Below, one piece after another: positions 1-4,690 of a DNA stretch of 6,877 nt; within the stretch, counting starts at the first letter, position 1, and every line of letters begins with the position of its first letter. The notes under the pieces are model-generated. The model saw only the letters and a program-made list of their open reading frames with translations. It was not told the origin of the DNA and searched no databases. This DNA is from Deltaproteobacteria bacterium (GTDB lineage: Bacteria > Bdellovibrionota_F > JAHFAK01), in NCBI GenBank assembly GCA_023250585.1, contig JAHFAK010000042.1, positions 1 through 6,877 on the forward strand. Reading direction: 5' to 3'. The position numbers were made by a program, and so were the translations under genes.

Positions 1-108
1 TAAAATATGTCTCGCAATGGTTGTTTTTCCTACTTGTCTTGGCCCAGCCAAAAAAACCATTTTTTTTTCTAAATCTTTTATTATATAATCTTCTAGATAT
101 CTTTTCAT
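1..108 (-). CDS. AAA ATPase, DUF4143/AAA_14 type, N-terminal fragment
   Basis: Partial gene that runs off the left edge; only its first 36 codons are visible. The protein begins MKRYLEDYIIKDLEKK, then MVFLAGPRQVGKTT, a Walker A P-loop (GPRQVGKT, residues 22-29) for ATP binding. An N-terminal R-Y-L/I segment followed at once by 'GPRQVGKTT' is the usual opening of the AAA_14 + DUF4143 ATPases, predicted cytoplasmic proteins of about 380-450 residues whose biological role is poorly known. The ATG at 108-106 is the first possible start, and there is no Shine-Dalgarno in front of it. A promoter-like sequence ends only about 7 nt upstream, so the mRNA may be leaderless. The neighbouring DOMON-like gene ends 97 bp upstream on the same strand. 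The family call is good, but the C-terminal DUF4143 part lies outside the window, so another P-loop ATPase with the same N-terminus cannot be excluded. Confidence 0.85.
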   Translation of the reverse strand, partial: MKRYLEDYIIKDLEKKMVFLAGPRQVGKTTIARHIL

Positions 109-112
109 TCTT

Positions 113-140
113 ACTATTATGCACCATACTGCATAATAGT
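113..140. repeat. Perfect 11-bp inverted repeat over the ATPase promoter (possible operator)
   Basis: ACTATTATGCA (113-123) and TGCATAATAGT (130-140) are exact reverse complements separated by the 6-nt spacer CCATAC. The dyad spans the spacer and most of the -35 and -10 boxes of the putative promoter and ends 5 bp from the start codon. A dimeric repressor site is the simplest reading. No T-run follows it on either strand, which argues against an intrinsic terminator. Confidence 0.6.
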
Positions 141-143
141 CAA
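116..143 (-). promoter_or_regulatory. Putative promoter of the ATPase gene
   Basis: On the minus strand a TTGACT -35 box (143-138) is followed after 16 nt by a CATAAT -10 box (121-116). The expected transcription start falls about 7 nt later, practically at the ATG (108). An 11-bp inverted repeat overlaps both boxes. This is inferred from consensus matches only. Confidence 0.5.
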
Positions 144-205
144 GACTAATATGCATGTTACTACATTACTGCCCATCTAAAGGTGTTCGCTACAGTATTA
201 CAATG

Positions 206-748
206 TTACAAAACCCTAAAATGTTCGGGCTGATGAAAATCGGGCGATGTTTTTGTTTCGGGCAAAAAAGCGGAGAAGTAATATTTTTTTTCAGGAAATC
301 CCAGAATAGCAAAAAAATTTCCGCGCACATTTGGTGTATTTGATTGCGAAGTATTACTCCCCAAACTTTTGAGCGGAATCGTACATGTTACATCCCAGCC
401 CAGATGATCCGGATGTATTTTTGCTTCGTGAGTAAAATTACTCTTGTACAAAAGATTTAACTCTTTATGTGGTTTTATAATTTCAAGTTCGCAATATTGA
501 TTATAAGGTGTTACTTGAAATTCATAATAATGAGGATTTCCTTCAAGCGTTCCATAAAACTCAACTACATCCATATTCCATAATCCCCAACATGATTTAT
601 GCTTTGGGAAGTCTGGGTCGGCGAAGATTGAGTTGGTTTCAACTGAAAAGTGTAGAGAAAGATGTGTTTTTGTAAGAGAGTATTCATAAAAAACTCGAGG
701 GACCTGAATAGTATTATTTTGTGAATAGATGAGCTTCAATAAATTCAT
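206..748 (-). CDS. DOMON/CBM9-like domain protein, 180 aa
   Basis: A single-domain cytoplasmic protein with no signal peptide or membrane segment. It resembles stand-alone DOMON-like (family 9 carbohydrate-binding-module-like) proteins: a WGLWNMDVVEFY stretch (residues 54-65, matching the usual W-x-x-D-V-V-E pattern), YYEFQVTPYNQYCELEI (74-90, the usual 'YYEFEVSP' strand), a GW segment (117-118), and a C-terminal SPDFHQPEHF (168-177, like the usual 'PDFH.P..F'). Homologous domains bind sugars or haem as beta-sandwiches, but the ligand of the stand-alone forms is not known and none can be read here. The gene is divergent from the HEPN-MNT pair. No Shine-Dalgarno precedes the ATG, and a TTGACA promoter lies 36 nt upstream, so the leader would be very short. 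The family assignment rests on remembered motif order and is moderately sure. Confidence 0.65.
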   Translation of the reverse strand: MNLLKLIYSQNNTIQVPRVFYEYSLTKTHLSLHFSVETNSIFADPDFPKHKSCWGLWNMDVVEFYGTLEGNPHYYEFQVTPYNQYCELEIIKPHKELNLLYKSNFTHEAKIHPDHLGWDVTCTIPLKSLGSNTSQSNTPNVRGNFFAILGFPEKKYYFSAFLPETKTSPDFHQPEHFRVL

Positions 749-761
749 ATTTAGATAAATC

Positions 762-790
762 TATCTAGTATAAGTGTACTTTTCTGTCAA
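762..790 (-). promoter_or_regulatory. Putative promoter of the DOMON-like gene
   Basis: On the minus strand a consensus TTGACA (790-785) is followed after 17 nt by TAGATA (767-762), a weak -10 box. Transcription would start near 755, about 7 nt before the ATG. The -10 is also one half of a small dyad (TAGATA 752-757 and TATCTA 762-767, read on the plus strand) that could be an operator. Confidence 0.45.
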
Positions 791-833
791 AACTACTTTT
801 TACTATCTTTTCCTATTTTCATAAGAGTCTTTC

Positions 834-863
834 TTGACGGTTTCGTCGTTATTTTGGTAAAGA
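834..863 (+). promoter_or_regulatory. Putative promoter of the HEPN-MNT operon
   Basis: TTGACG (834-839) is followed after 18 nt by TAAAGA (858-863), a poor -10 box. The predicted transcription start is about 4 nt before the ATG at 873. AGGA at 868-871 is too close to the ATG to work as a normal Shine-Dalgarno. The promoter stands back to back with that of the DOMON-like gene. Confidence 0.35.
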
Positions 864-872
864 GCACAGGAT

Positions 873-1277
873 ATGAATAAAAAAGATATTCGGTGGAAAC
901 AACGTTTTTCAAACCTTGAAAAAGCATTTCACCAACTTGAACAAGGGTTGACTATAAAAGATCCGAGTGAAATTGAAGAACAAGGCATTATTCAAAGTTT
1001 CGAATTTAGCTTTGAACTCGCCTGGAAAACATTAAAAGATTATCTAGAAAGCAAAGGAACGCTCGTTTCTTTTCCCCGAGATGTTATTAAAGAAGCCTTC
1101 CACCATGAAATAATAGACAATGGCGAGGTATGGCTTGAAATGCTTGAAAAAAGAAATTTTCTTGCTCATACATACGATGAAAAAAAAACACGTGAGGCTT
1201 TAAAACTTATTCGCGATACATTTTTTCCTGAAATAAAACAAGTCATCTCCTTTTTTGCAAAAGAGGCTTCAAAGTGA
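873..1277 (+). CDS. HEPN-family toxin / nucleotidyltransferase substrate-binding protein (HI0074-like)
   Basis: A 134-aa, mostly helical, soluble protein of the HI0074 (nucleotidyltransferase substrate-binding) branch of the HEPN superfamily. Typical features are the SFEFSFELAWKTLKDYLESKG core (residues 42-62), PRDVIKEAF (68-76), and the HEPN active-site motif RNFLAHTYDE near the C-terminus. R94, H99 and Y101 fit R-x4-H-x-Y. In HepT toxins of this superfamily the Arg and His form an RNase site, and the Tyr is the residue adenylylated by the partner MntA. All three are present, so the toxin could be active; that is inference from the family. The next gene, an MNT nucleotidyltransferase, overlaps its stop codon by one base (TGATG), as expected for a translationally coupled toxin-antitoxin pair. 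Length is normal for the family. Start choice: the first ATG of the frame, with a weak Shine-Dalgarno. Confidence 0.9.
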   Translation: MNKKDIRWKQRFSNLEKAFHQLEQGLTIKDPSEIEEQGIIQSFEFSFELAWKTLKDYLESKGTLVSFPRDVIKEAFHHEIIDNGEVWLEMLEKRNFLAHTYDEKKTREALKLIRDTFFPEIKQVISFFAKEASK

Positions 1278-1585
1278 TGGCATTTGGCCTTACCCAACAA
1301 AACATCCAACATATTCATGCTATCTTTCGACAATTTCCTTCAATAAAAAAAGTCATTATATTTGGCTCTCGTGCAATGGGAAACTTCAAAAAAGGATCTG
1401 ATGTAGATCTTGTTATTATGGATAATATTGATTCATCAATTATAAGCCAGGTCTCATCTATGTTAAATGAAGAAACCACACTCCCCTATATATTTGATGT
1501 AATTCACTATAACACGATAGCAAATGATGATTTAAAAAAGCATATAGAAACGTATGGAAAAAAATTTTATGAAAAGCGTGCGTGA
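1277..1585 (+). CDS. Minimal nucleotidyltransferase (MNT), MntA-like antitoxin
   Basis: A 102-aa minimal nucleotidyltransferase of the DNA polymerase beta superfamily. The catalytic signature G-S-x10-D-x-D is complete: G30, S31, D42, D44 within FGSRAMGNFKKGSDVDLVI. A further acidic residue, D74 in YIFDVIHY, is at the place of the third metal ligand. In characterised HEPN-MNT modules this enzyme transfers AMP from ATP to the tyrosine of the HEPN partner and so silences it; the same role is likely here. The ATG at 1277 overlaps the stop of the HEPN gene (TGATG). A GTG at 1274, in frame and better spaced from AAGAGG (1261-1266), is an alternative start adding one residue. The ATG is preferred because related proteins often begin with MxFGL. 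No clear terminator follows the TGA. Confidence 0.9.
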   Translation: MAFGLTQQNIQHIHAIFRQFPSIKKVIIFGSRAMGNFKKGSDVDLVIMDNIDSSIISQVSSMLNEETTLPYIFDVIHYNTIANDDLKKHIETYGKKFYEKRA

Positions 1586-1934
1586 TGATATTCTTATGAG
1601 AGTAGGATCTACTAAAATTACCTTATTTAGGCTATTTATTCCGTCGTCTTTTTAGAAAGCCAATAGATCACAAGATCAACTTCATTAATGAGGTTCTTTT
1701 AATTTTCATATAATTCTAATGGCAAAACCTTAGGGCTATGTATTTATTTCATGTTAGTTTTTATTTCTATTCTCCCAAGATATTATTAGTTTGCATTGCA
1801 GGTGAGCTCAAATTAAAAGAACTAATGATATTCATAAGATAAACATATATGGTTTTATCTACTTATTGGCACGAGTATTGCTTCAATAAAACATTGAGGC
1901 TCTAGGTGTAATCATTGTATAATTTGGAGGACAT
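1586..1934. other. Gene-free region of 349 bp
   Basis: No credible coding sequence was found on either strand; all frames are broken by stops at short intervals. It holds a short weak dyad (AGTAG-GAT-CTACT, 1601-1613) after the MNT gene and a separated 12-bp perfect inverted repeat (GTTCTTTTAATT 1693-1704, AATTAAAAGAAC 1811-1822). The right end carries the ribosome binding site and a -10-like TATAAT of the next gene. No tRNA or recognisable small RNA was seen. Confidence 0.5.
1926..1930 (+). promoter_or_regulatory. Shine-Dalgarno of the metalloprotease gene
   Basis: GGAGG lies 4 nt before the ATG at 1935 and fixes that start. It is the strongest ribosome binding site in the left half of the window. 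TATAAT at 1918-1923, with TTGAGG 18 nt upstream (1894-1899), looks like a promoter but would start transcription at about 1930 and cut the GGAGG off. The real promoter is therefore probably further upstream. Confidence 0.7.
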
Positions 1935-3095
1935 ATGAGAGACTACGTAAAATATATTTTTTTATTCCTATTAATTTTAGTTTTTAATGTGCGGGGACAA
2001 GAAGTGAAACATCTTAACAAAAATTTTACAACTATTGAAGATCAACTCTATAAGTGGACGCACGATAAAGATAAAACCCTTTATTACTCGTTATTCAAAG
2101 AACGCATTCCTGATAAAGATAAAACCCTCTATTATTCATTATTCAAAGAAAGCATTCCTCAACTTTCACTAACGAAAGATGATTTTAAACAAAGAAAAGA
2201 AGCACTATTAAAAACATTTGAATTGGTTAAAGAGTTACATCCTCAAAAAGACATTACCACAAAACAAATTGTTTTTTATGGAGATATGTTGGGAGAAGAA
2301 AATGTAAAAGAATTATTTGATGATAATCTTAATCACATAAAAACACCAGAAACAGAAATTTCTTCACGTTTTCATCCAGTTCATACAATTCTCATTGGTT
2401 CAAAATGGGTGGCTAGACACAACTCAAATGCAGCTTATGCATTTTGGTTAGGTCATGAACTTACCCACCTAATATTTCAATATGAAGTACCGGCTAATCT
2501 AAAAGAATATTTGAAAAAAAAGTTTGAGGACTCACCAGAAAATATTTTTATTACATATTTCCAGTTGCCGGTAGAAATACCACTACAAGACCTAAGAAAA
2601 AAGTTAAATACTGGAGGAGGAAGTATGGGGTATGGGTTTGGTACAGAAAATATTCCTCGAACGGTAGAATCGATTAAAGCGGGAATAAATATAGAGTGGA
2701 TAATAAAGGAGTATAAAAATTTACTACCAAGAAACATTGGTGGAAAATTAGAGCACTATTTTCGAAACTTATTACTATTAAAACAACTTGAAGAAATAGC
2801 TGATATGTATGGAATTGTTACTGCATCAACATTTATAAAGACATACTACAAAGATGATACAATAGAACAAAAAAAGGCTGCCTTAGAAATACTTAAATCC
2901 TTTCCTCCTATGTTGTATGAAGAAGTAGTAGAAATATTCATGAATTCAATTGGTTCAAAACCAGTTAATGAAAAAAGAGTTTTTGATGTCTTATTTAAAT
3001 GTAACGAGTTTAGAAAACTCCTAGGATTGAAACCAATTCCTCAGGAAGATTCTCTTGAAAAACTTTTAGAAGCTACGCCTCAATCTTCAGAATAA
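1935..3095 (+). CDS. Exported putative zinc metalloprotease, M48-like (HELTH motif)
   Basis: A 386-aa protein with an N-terminal signal peptide: short basic start MRDYVK, hydrophobic stretch IFLFLLILVF, likely cleavage near VRG-QE around residue 21; no lipobox cysteine. The protein would act outside the cytoplasm. HELTH at 174-178 gives two zinc-binding histidines and the catalytic Glu. About 110 residues later, LEEIADMYGI (285-294) supplies E286 in E-x-x-A-D, the usual third zinc ligand of M48-type gluzincins. A GGGSMGYGFG loop follows the catalytic helix. There is no transmembrane segment besides the signal, unlike the membrane-bound HtpX/Ste24 branch. Residues 44-59 are duplicated exactly in frame as 60-75. 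The substrate is unknown. The gene stands alone on the plus strand, 349 bp after the MNT gene. Peptidase class is fairly sure, membership of M48 itself less so. Confidence 0.7.
   Translation: MRDYVKYIFLFLLILVFNVRGQEVKHLNKNFTTIEDQLYKWTHDKDKTLYYSLFKERIPDKDKTLYYSLFKESIPQLSLTKDDFKQRKEALLKTFELVKELHPQKDITTKQIVFYGDMLGEENVKELFDDNLNHIKTPETEISSRFHPVHTILIGSKWVARHNSNAAYAFWLGHELTHLIFQYEVPANLKEYLKKKFEDSPENIFITYFQLPVEIPLQDLRKKLNTGGGSMGYGFGTENIPRTVESIKAGINIEWIIKEYKNLLPRNIGGKLEHYFRNLLLLKQLEEIADMYGIVTASTFIKTYYKDDTIEQKKAALEILKSFPPMLYEEVVEIFMNSIGSKPVNEKRVFDVLFKCNEFRKLLGLKPIPQEDSLEKLLEATPQSSE
2064..2159 (+). repeat. 48-bp tandem duplication inside the metalloprotease gene (2 copies)
   Basis: Units 2064-2111 and 2112-2159 match at 44 of 48 bases. 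Each codes for DKDKTLYYSLFKE(R/S)IP. Of the four differences, three are silent (CTT/CTC, TAC/TAT, TCG/TCA) and one changes Arg to Ser. The copy lies in the N-terminal region before the catalytic domain and keeps the frame. Confidence 0.95.
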
Positions 3096-3105
3096 TAATT
3101 TTCTT

Positions 3106-3131
3106 TGTAATTCATTGACAAATGTATTACA
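3106..3131. repeat. 26-bp palindrome between the metalloprotease gene and the PIN remnant
   Basis: TGTAATTCATT (3106-3116) pairs with AATGTATTACA (3121-3131) with a single T-T mismatch and a 4-nt loop (GACA). It starts 11 bp after the protease stop and ends on the A of the PIN-remnant ATG. It is AT-rich and no T-run follows, so it is a weak terminator candidate. Its position over the PIN start suggests a former operator. Confidence 0.6.
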
Positions 3132-3290
3132 TGGAAAAAGTTTTTATTGATACGAATGGACTGTTTGCCTTAGCTGATACAATGGAGCTTCACCGACTGT
3201 ACTTCAAATATTTTACTCAAGAAACACCGGATAGAAAAGATATTCACCTTTGATAAGCACTTTAAATAAATGGGATTTATAACGATATAA
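3131..3290 (+). pseudogene. Broken PIN-domain (VapC-like) ribonuclease gene
   Basis: The ATG at 3131 opens a 40-codon frame, MEKVFIDTNGLFALADTM..., ending with TGA at 3251-3253. This is the standard start of a PIN-domain RNase, with the first catalytic Asp (D7) in IDTN and the following LFALAD strand. In the frame shifted by +1, bases 3240-3290 read IFTFDKHFK, stop (TAA, 3267-3269), MGFITI, stop. 'TFDKHFKQMGF' is the usual C-terminus of PIN proteins, so the TAA probably replaces a CAA (Gln). An intact protein has about 130-140 residues; here roughly 70 central residues, including the middle acidic catalytic residues, are gone and the two ends are in different frames. No vapB-like antitoxin gene was seen beside it; the metalloprotease gene ends 35 bp upstream. 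The call rests on motif recognition of short segments. Confidence 0.75.
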
Positions 3291-3308
3291 AGTGTTCCGA
3301 TATAATGT

Positions 3309-4274
3309 CTAATTTCTTGTAAGAAGTACCTTTTCAGTCCCAAAATTAATATGAATATTTGATGACTCATTAATTCTTCCAATAACTGAAAATTCTTTAT
3401 CTAACACAGTTCCTTCTTCCACAATAACTACCATCCCCCATCCCATATTAAATGTTTCAAACATTGTGGTATAATCAATGTCCGCACGCCTTTTAATTTC
3501 TTGGAAAATTTCAGGAATCTCTCGAAGAGTTATATCCATACCATACTCGGTTAGGCGGAAGAGGTTACGAAAGCCGCTGCCCGTAATATGAGCTATTCCA
3601 TGAACTTTATCTTGTAAATCATTAATAATATTTATTATTTCTTTCACATAAATTCGAGTGGGGGTGAGAAGCTTTTGGATAGATCCTTTTTCTTTAGTAT
3701 CAAAAAGTTTGCGGATTAACGTATATCCATTGCTATGAGGTCCAGTAGAAGGAAGGCCAAGAATTACATCGCCTGGCTTTATTTTATTTCCCGTAATTAT
3801 TTTGTTTGGATGAACTAATCCTACGGCAAAACCAGCAAGATCATATTTACCATTATCATAAAAATCTGACATCTGTGCCGTTTCGCCACCGAGAAGAAGC
3901 ATGCGAGCTTCGCTACATGCCTTGACGATACTTACAAAAATTTCTTTCTTTATCGTTTCATCAATTTTTCCATGCGCAATATAATCGAGAAAAAAAAGAG
4001 GTGTTGCACCAACACAGAGCAAATCATTGACGTTCATTGCAACGAGATCTTGACCAATTCCATTATGGATTCCAGCATCCATTGCGAGTTTAATTTTTGT
4101 TCCAACGCCATCAGTAGTTGCTGCAATTGCAGTCGAATCATTGATTTTATAAATTCCTGCGTAGTCACCAACTTTTGAAAGAAGGTTTGCATTATTAGTT
4201 GCAAGACAATCTTTAATGTAATCAACCCAATGTTCTGCTTTGTGAATGTCTACGCCTGCTTGTTTGTAATCCAT
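3309..4274 (-). CDS. purM: Phosphoribosylformylglycinamidine cyclo-ligase (AIR synthetase)
   Basis: Cytoplasmic enzyme of de novo purine synthesis that closes FGAM to AIR using ATP. The 321 residues are close to the usual 330-350 and cover the whole fold. Visible landmarks: YKQAGVDI (3-10), TTDGVGTKIKLA (53-64, the ATP-binding DGVGTK), DLVAMNVNDLLCVGATPLFFLDY (76-98), LLGGETAQM (127-135), YDLAGFAVG (144-152), GPHSNGY (178-184), HITGSGF (229-235) and FNMGWGMV (275-282). The commoner forms GGETAEM and HITGGG are changed to GGETAQM and HITGSG, mild substitutions that give no sign of inactivity. It is the last gene of purQ-purH-(GIY-YIG)-purM and converges on the PIN remnant. The ATG at 4274 has only a poor Shine-Dalgarno (AGAAAG). 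A 29-bp hairpin ends 15 bp upstream, so expression may depend on read-through past that structure. Confidence 0.97.
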   Translation of the reverse strand: MDYKQAGVDIHKAEHWVDYIKDCLATNNANLLSKVGDYAGIYKINDSTAIAATTDGVGTKIKLAMDAGIHNGIGQDLVAMNVNDLLCVGATPLFFLDYIAHGKIDETIKKEIFVSIVKACSEARMLLLGGETAQMSDFYDNGKYDLAGFAVGLVHPNKIITGNKIKPGDVILGLPSTGPHSNGYTLIRKLFDTKEKGSIQKLLTPTRIYVKEIINIINDLQDKVHGIAHITGSGFRNLFRLTEYGMDITLREIPEIFQEIKRRADIDYTTMFETFNMGWGMVVIVEEGTVLDKEFSVIGRINESSNIHINFGTEKVLLTRN

Positions 4275-4289
4275 AAATACTTTCTAATG

Positions 4290-4357
4290 GAGATTGCTTC
4301 GCTACGCTCGCAATGACAATTCTCTATCTGTCATTGCGAGCGTAGCGAAGCAATCTC
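4290..4357. repeat. 68-nt perfect hairpin made of repeat copies A and B
   Basis: Bases 4290-4318 and 4329-4357 are exact reverse complements over 29 bp, with a 10-nt loop (ATTCTCTATC). The core is TTGCTTCGCTACGCTCGCAA, clearly richer in G+C than its surroundings. This is the dispersed repeat seen in many unrelated bacterial genomes, which yields spurious 'SVIASVAKQS' peptides when translated. It lies between the GIY-YIG stop and purM, and its inner end supplies two bases of the GIY-YIG stop codon. Confidence 0.95.
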
Positions 4358-4643
4358 ATAACTCATTATATAAGTCCTTCCAATTTTTATTCTCTTTACA
4401 AATTAAATCTATTTTCTTGTGTCTAGAACCTCCTTTAATTTGCTTTTCTCTTTTTATTGCTTCTTCAATATCAGTAAATACCTCATAATATACTAGTTTT
4501 ATAGTATTATACTTTTTTGTAAATCCATCTACCAATTTTTCTTTATGTTCATATACTCTTCTATGTAAATTATTTGTTACTCCCGTGTAAATAACTGTAT
4601 TATTTTTATTTGCCATCATATATACAGCGTATACTTTTTCCAT
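4356..4643 (-). CDS. Small GIY-YIG nuclease domain protein
   Basis: A 95-aa single-domain protein of the GIY-YIG superfamily (YhbQ/UPF0213-like group), probably a metal-dependent DNA endonuclease; the target is unknown. The first motif reads VYAVYMM (AVY at 6-8 in place of GIY), the second YTGVTNNLHRRVYEHK (YTG at 19-21 in place of YIG, Arg at 28-29), then GFTKKYN (40-46) and EAIKREKQIKGGSR (61-74) with the conserved Glu (E66) expected to bind metal. So the catalytic Tyr, Arg and Glu are present; the usual KGW becomes KGG. The ATG at 4643 is chosen because the family start 'MxKxYxVY' fits; no Shine-Dalgarno is seen. The frame stays open upstream through repeat copy C, reading SVIASVAKQ. The TGA stop overlaps copy B. 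It lies on the same strand as the pur genes but has no known role in purine synthesis and looks inserted. Confidence 0.9.
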   Translation of the reverse strand: MEKVYAVYMMANKNNTVIYTGVTNNLHRRVYEHKEKLVDGFTKKYNTIKLVYYEVFTDIEEAIKREKQIKGGSRHKKIDLICKENKNWKDLYNEL

Positions 4644-4655
4644 ATTACAAAAAGG

Positions 4656-4690
4656 TTGCTTCGCTACGCTCGCAATGACAGATAGACAAT
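4656..4690. repeat. Repeat copy C, right inverted partner of copy B
   Basis: Bases 4656-4690 match the reverse complement of 4319-4353 at 34 of 35 positions (the one change is G/C in GATAGAGAAT versus GATAGACAAT). The core is the same TTGCTTCGCTACGCTCGCAA. The copy ends on the last base of the purH stop codon and starts 12 bp upstream of the GIY-YIG ATG. Confidence 0.95.

Larger units (their letters stand above)
4290..4690 (-). mobile_element. Candidate mobile cassette: GIY-YIG gene bracketed by one repeat family, with 5-bp target duplication
   Basis: The cassette fills the purH-purM gap. Reading the plus strand it consists of repeat copy A (4290-4318), inverted copy B (4319-4357), the GIY-YIG gene and copy C (4656-4690, same orientation as A). 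B and C form 35-bp inverted repeats with one mismatch around the nuclease gene. TAATG occurs directly outside both ends (4285-4289 and 4691-4695). Removing the cassette and one TAATG leaves purH ending in TAG with purM starting 9 nt later. The outer ends are not a matching inverted pair (A and C are direct copies), so this is not a classic transposon. The boundaries are inferred. Confidence 0.55.

Noticed and set aside
1894-1923. TTGAGG-18-TATAAT as the promoter of the metalloprotease gene
   Set aside because: It would start transcription at about 1930 and remove the strong GGAGG at 1926-1930. Kept only as a remark in the ribosome binding site entry.
3131-3290. Programmed frameshifting as an explanation for the PIN gene
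   Set aside because: About 70 central residues are absent and there is an extra stop in the second frame, so no shift could restore a full protein.
3258-3294. AT-rich inverted repeats (CACTTTA/TAAAGTG and ATAAAT-GGG-ATTTAT) between the PIN remnant and purM as a bidirectional terminator
   Set aside because: The stems are almost purely A/T with no GC core and no adjacent T-run, and they overlap the PIN remnant; chance in AT-rich DNA is likely.
4294-4488. A plus-strand 64-codon frame starting MLRYARND and containing SVIASVAKQSH
   Set aside because: It is the translation of repeat copies A and B followed by the antisense of the GIY-YIG gene; the peptide is a well-known artefact of this repeat.
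4290-4690. A CRISPR array or an ordinary insertion sequence
   Set aside because: There are only three copies, one inverted, with no regular spacers, and no transposase is encoded; the single gene is a GIY-YIG nuclease.
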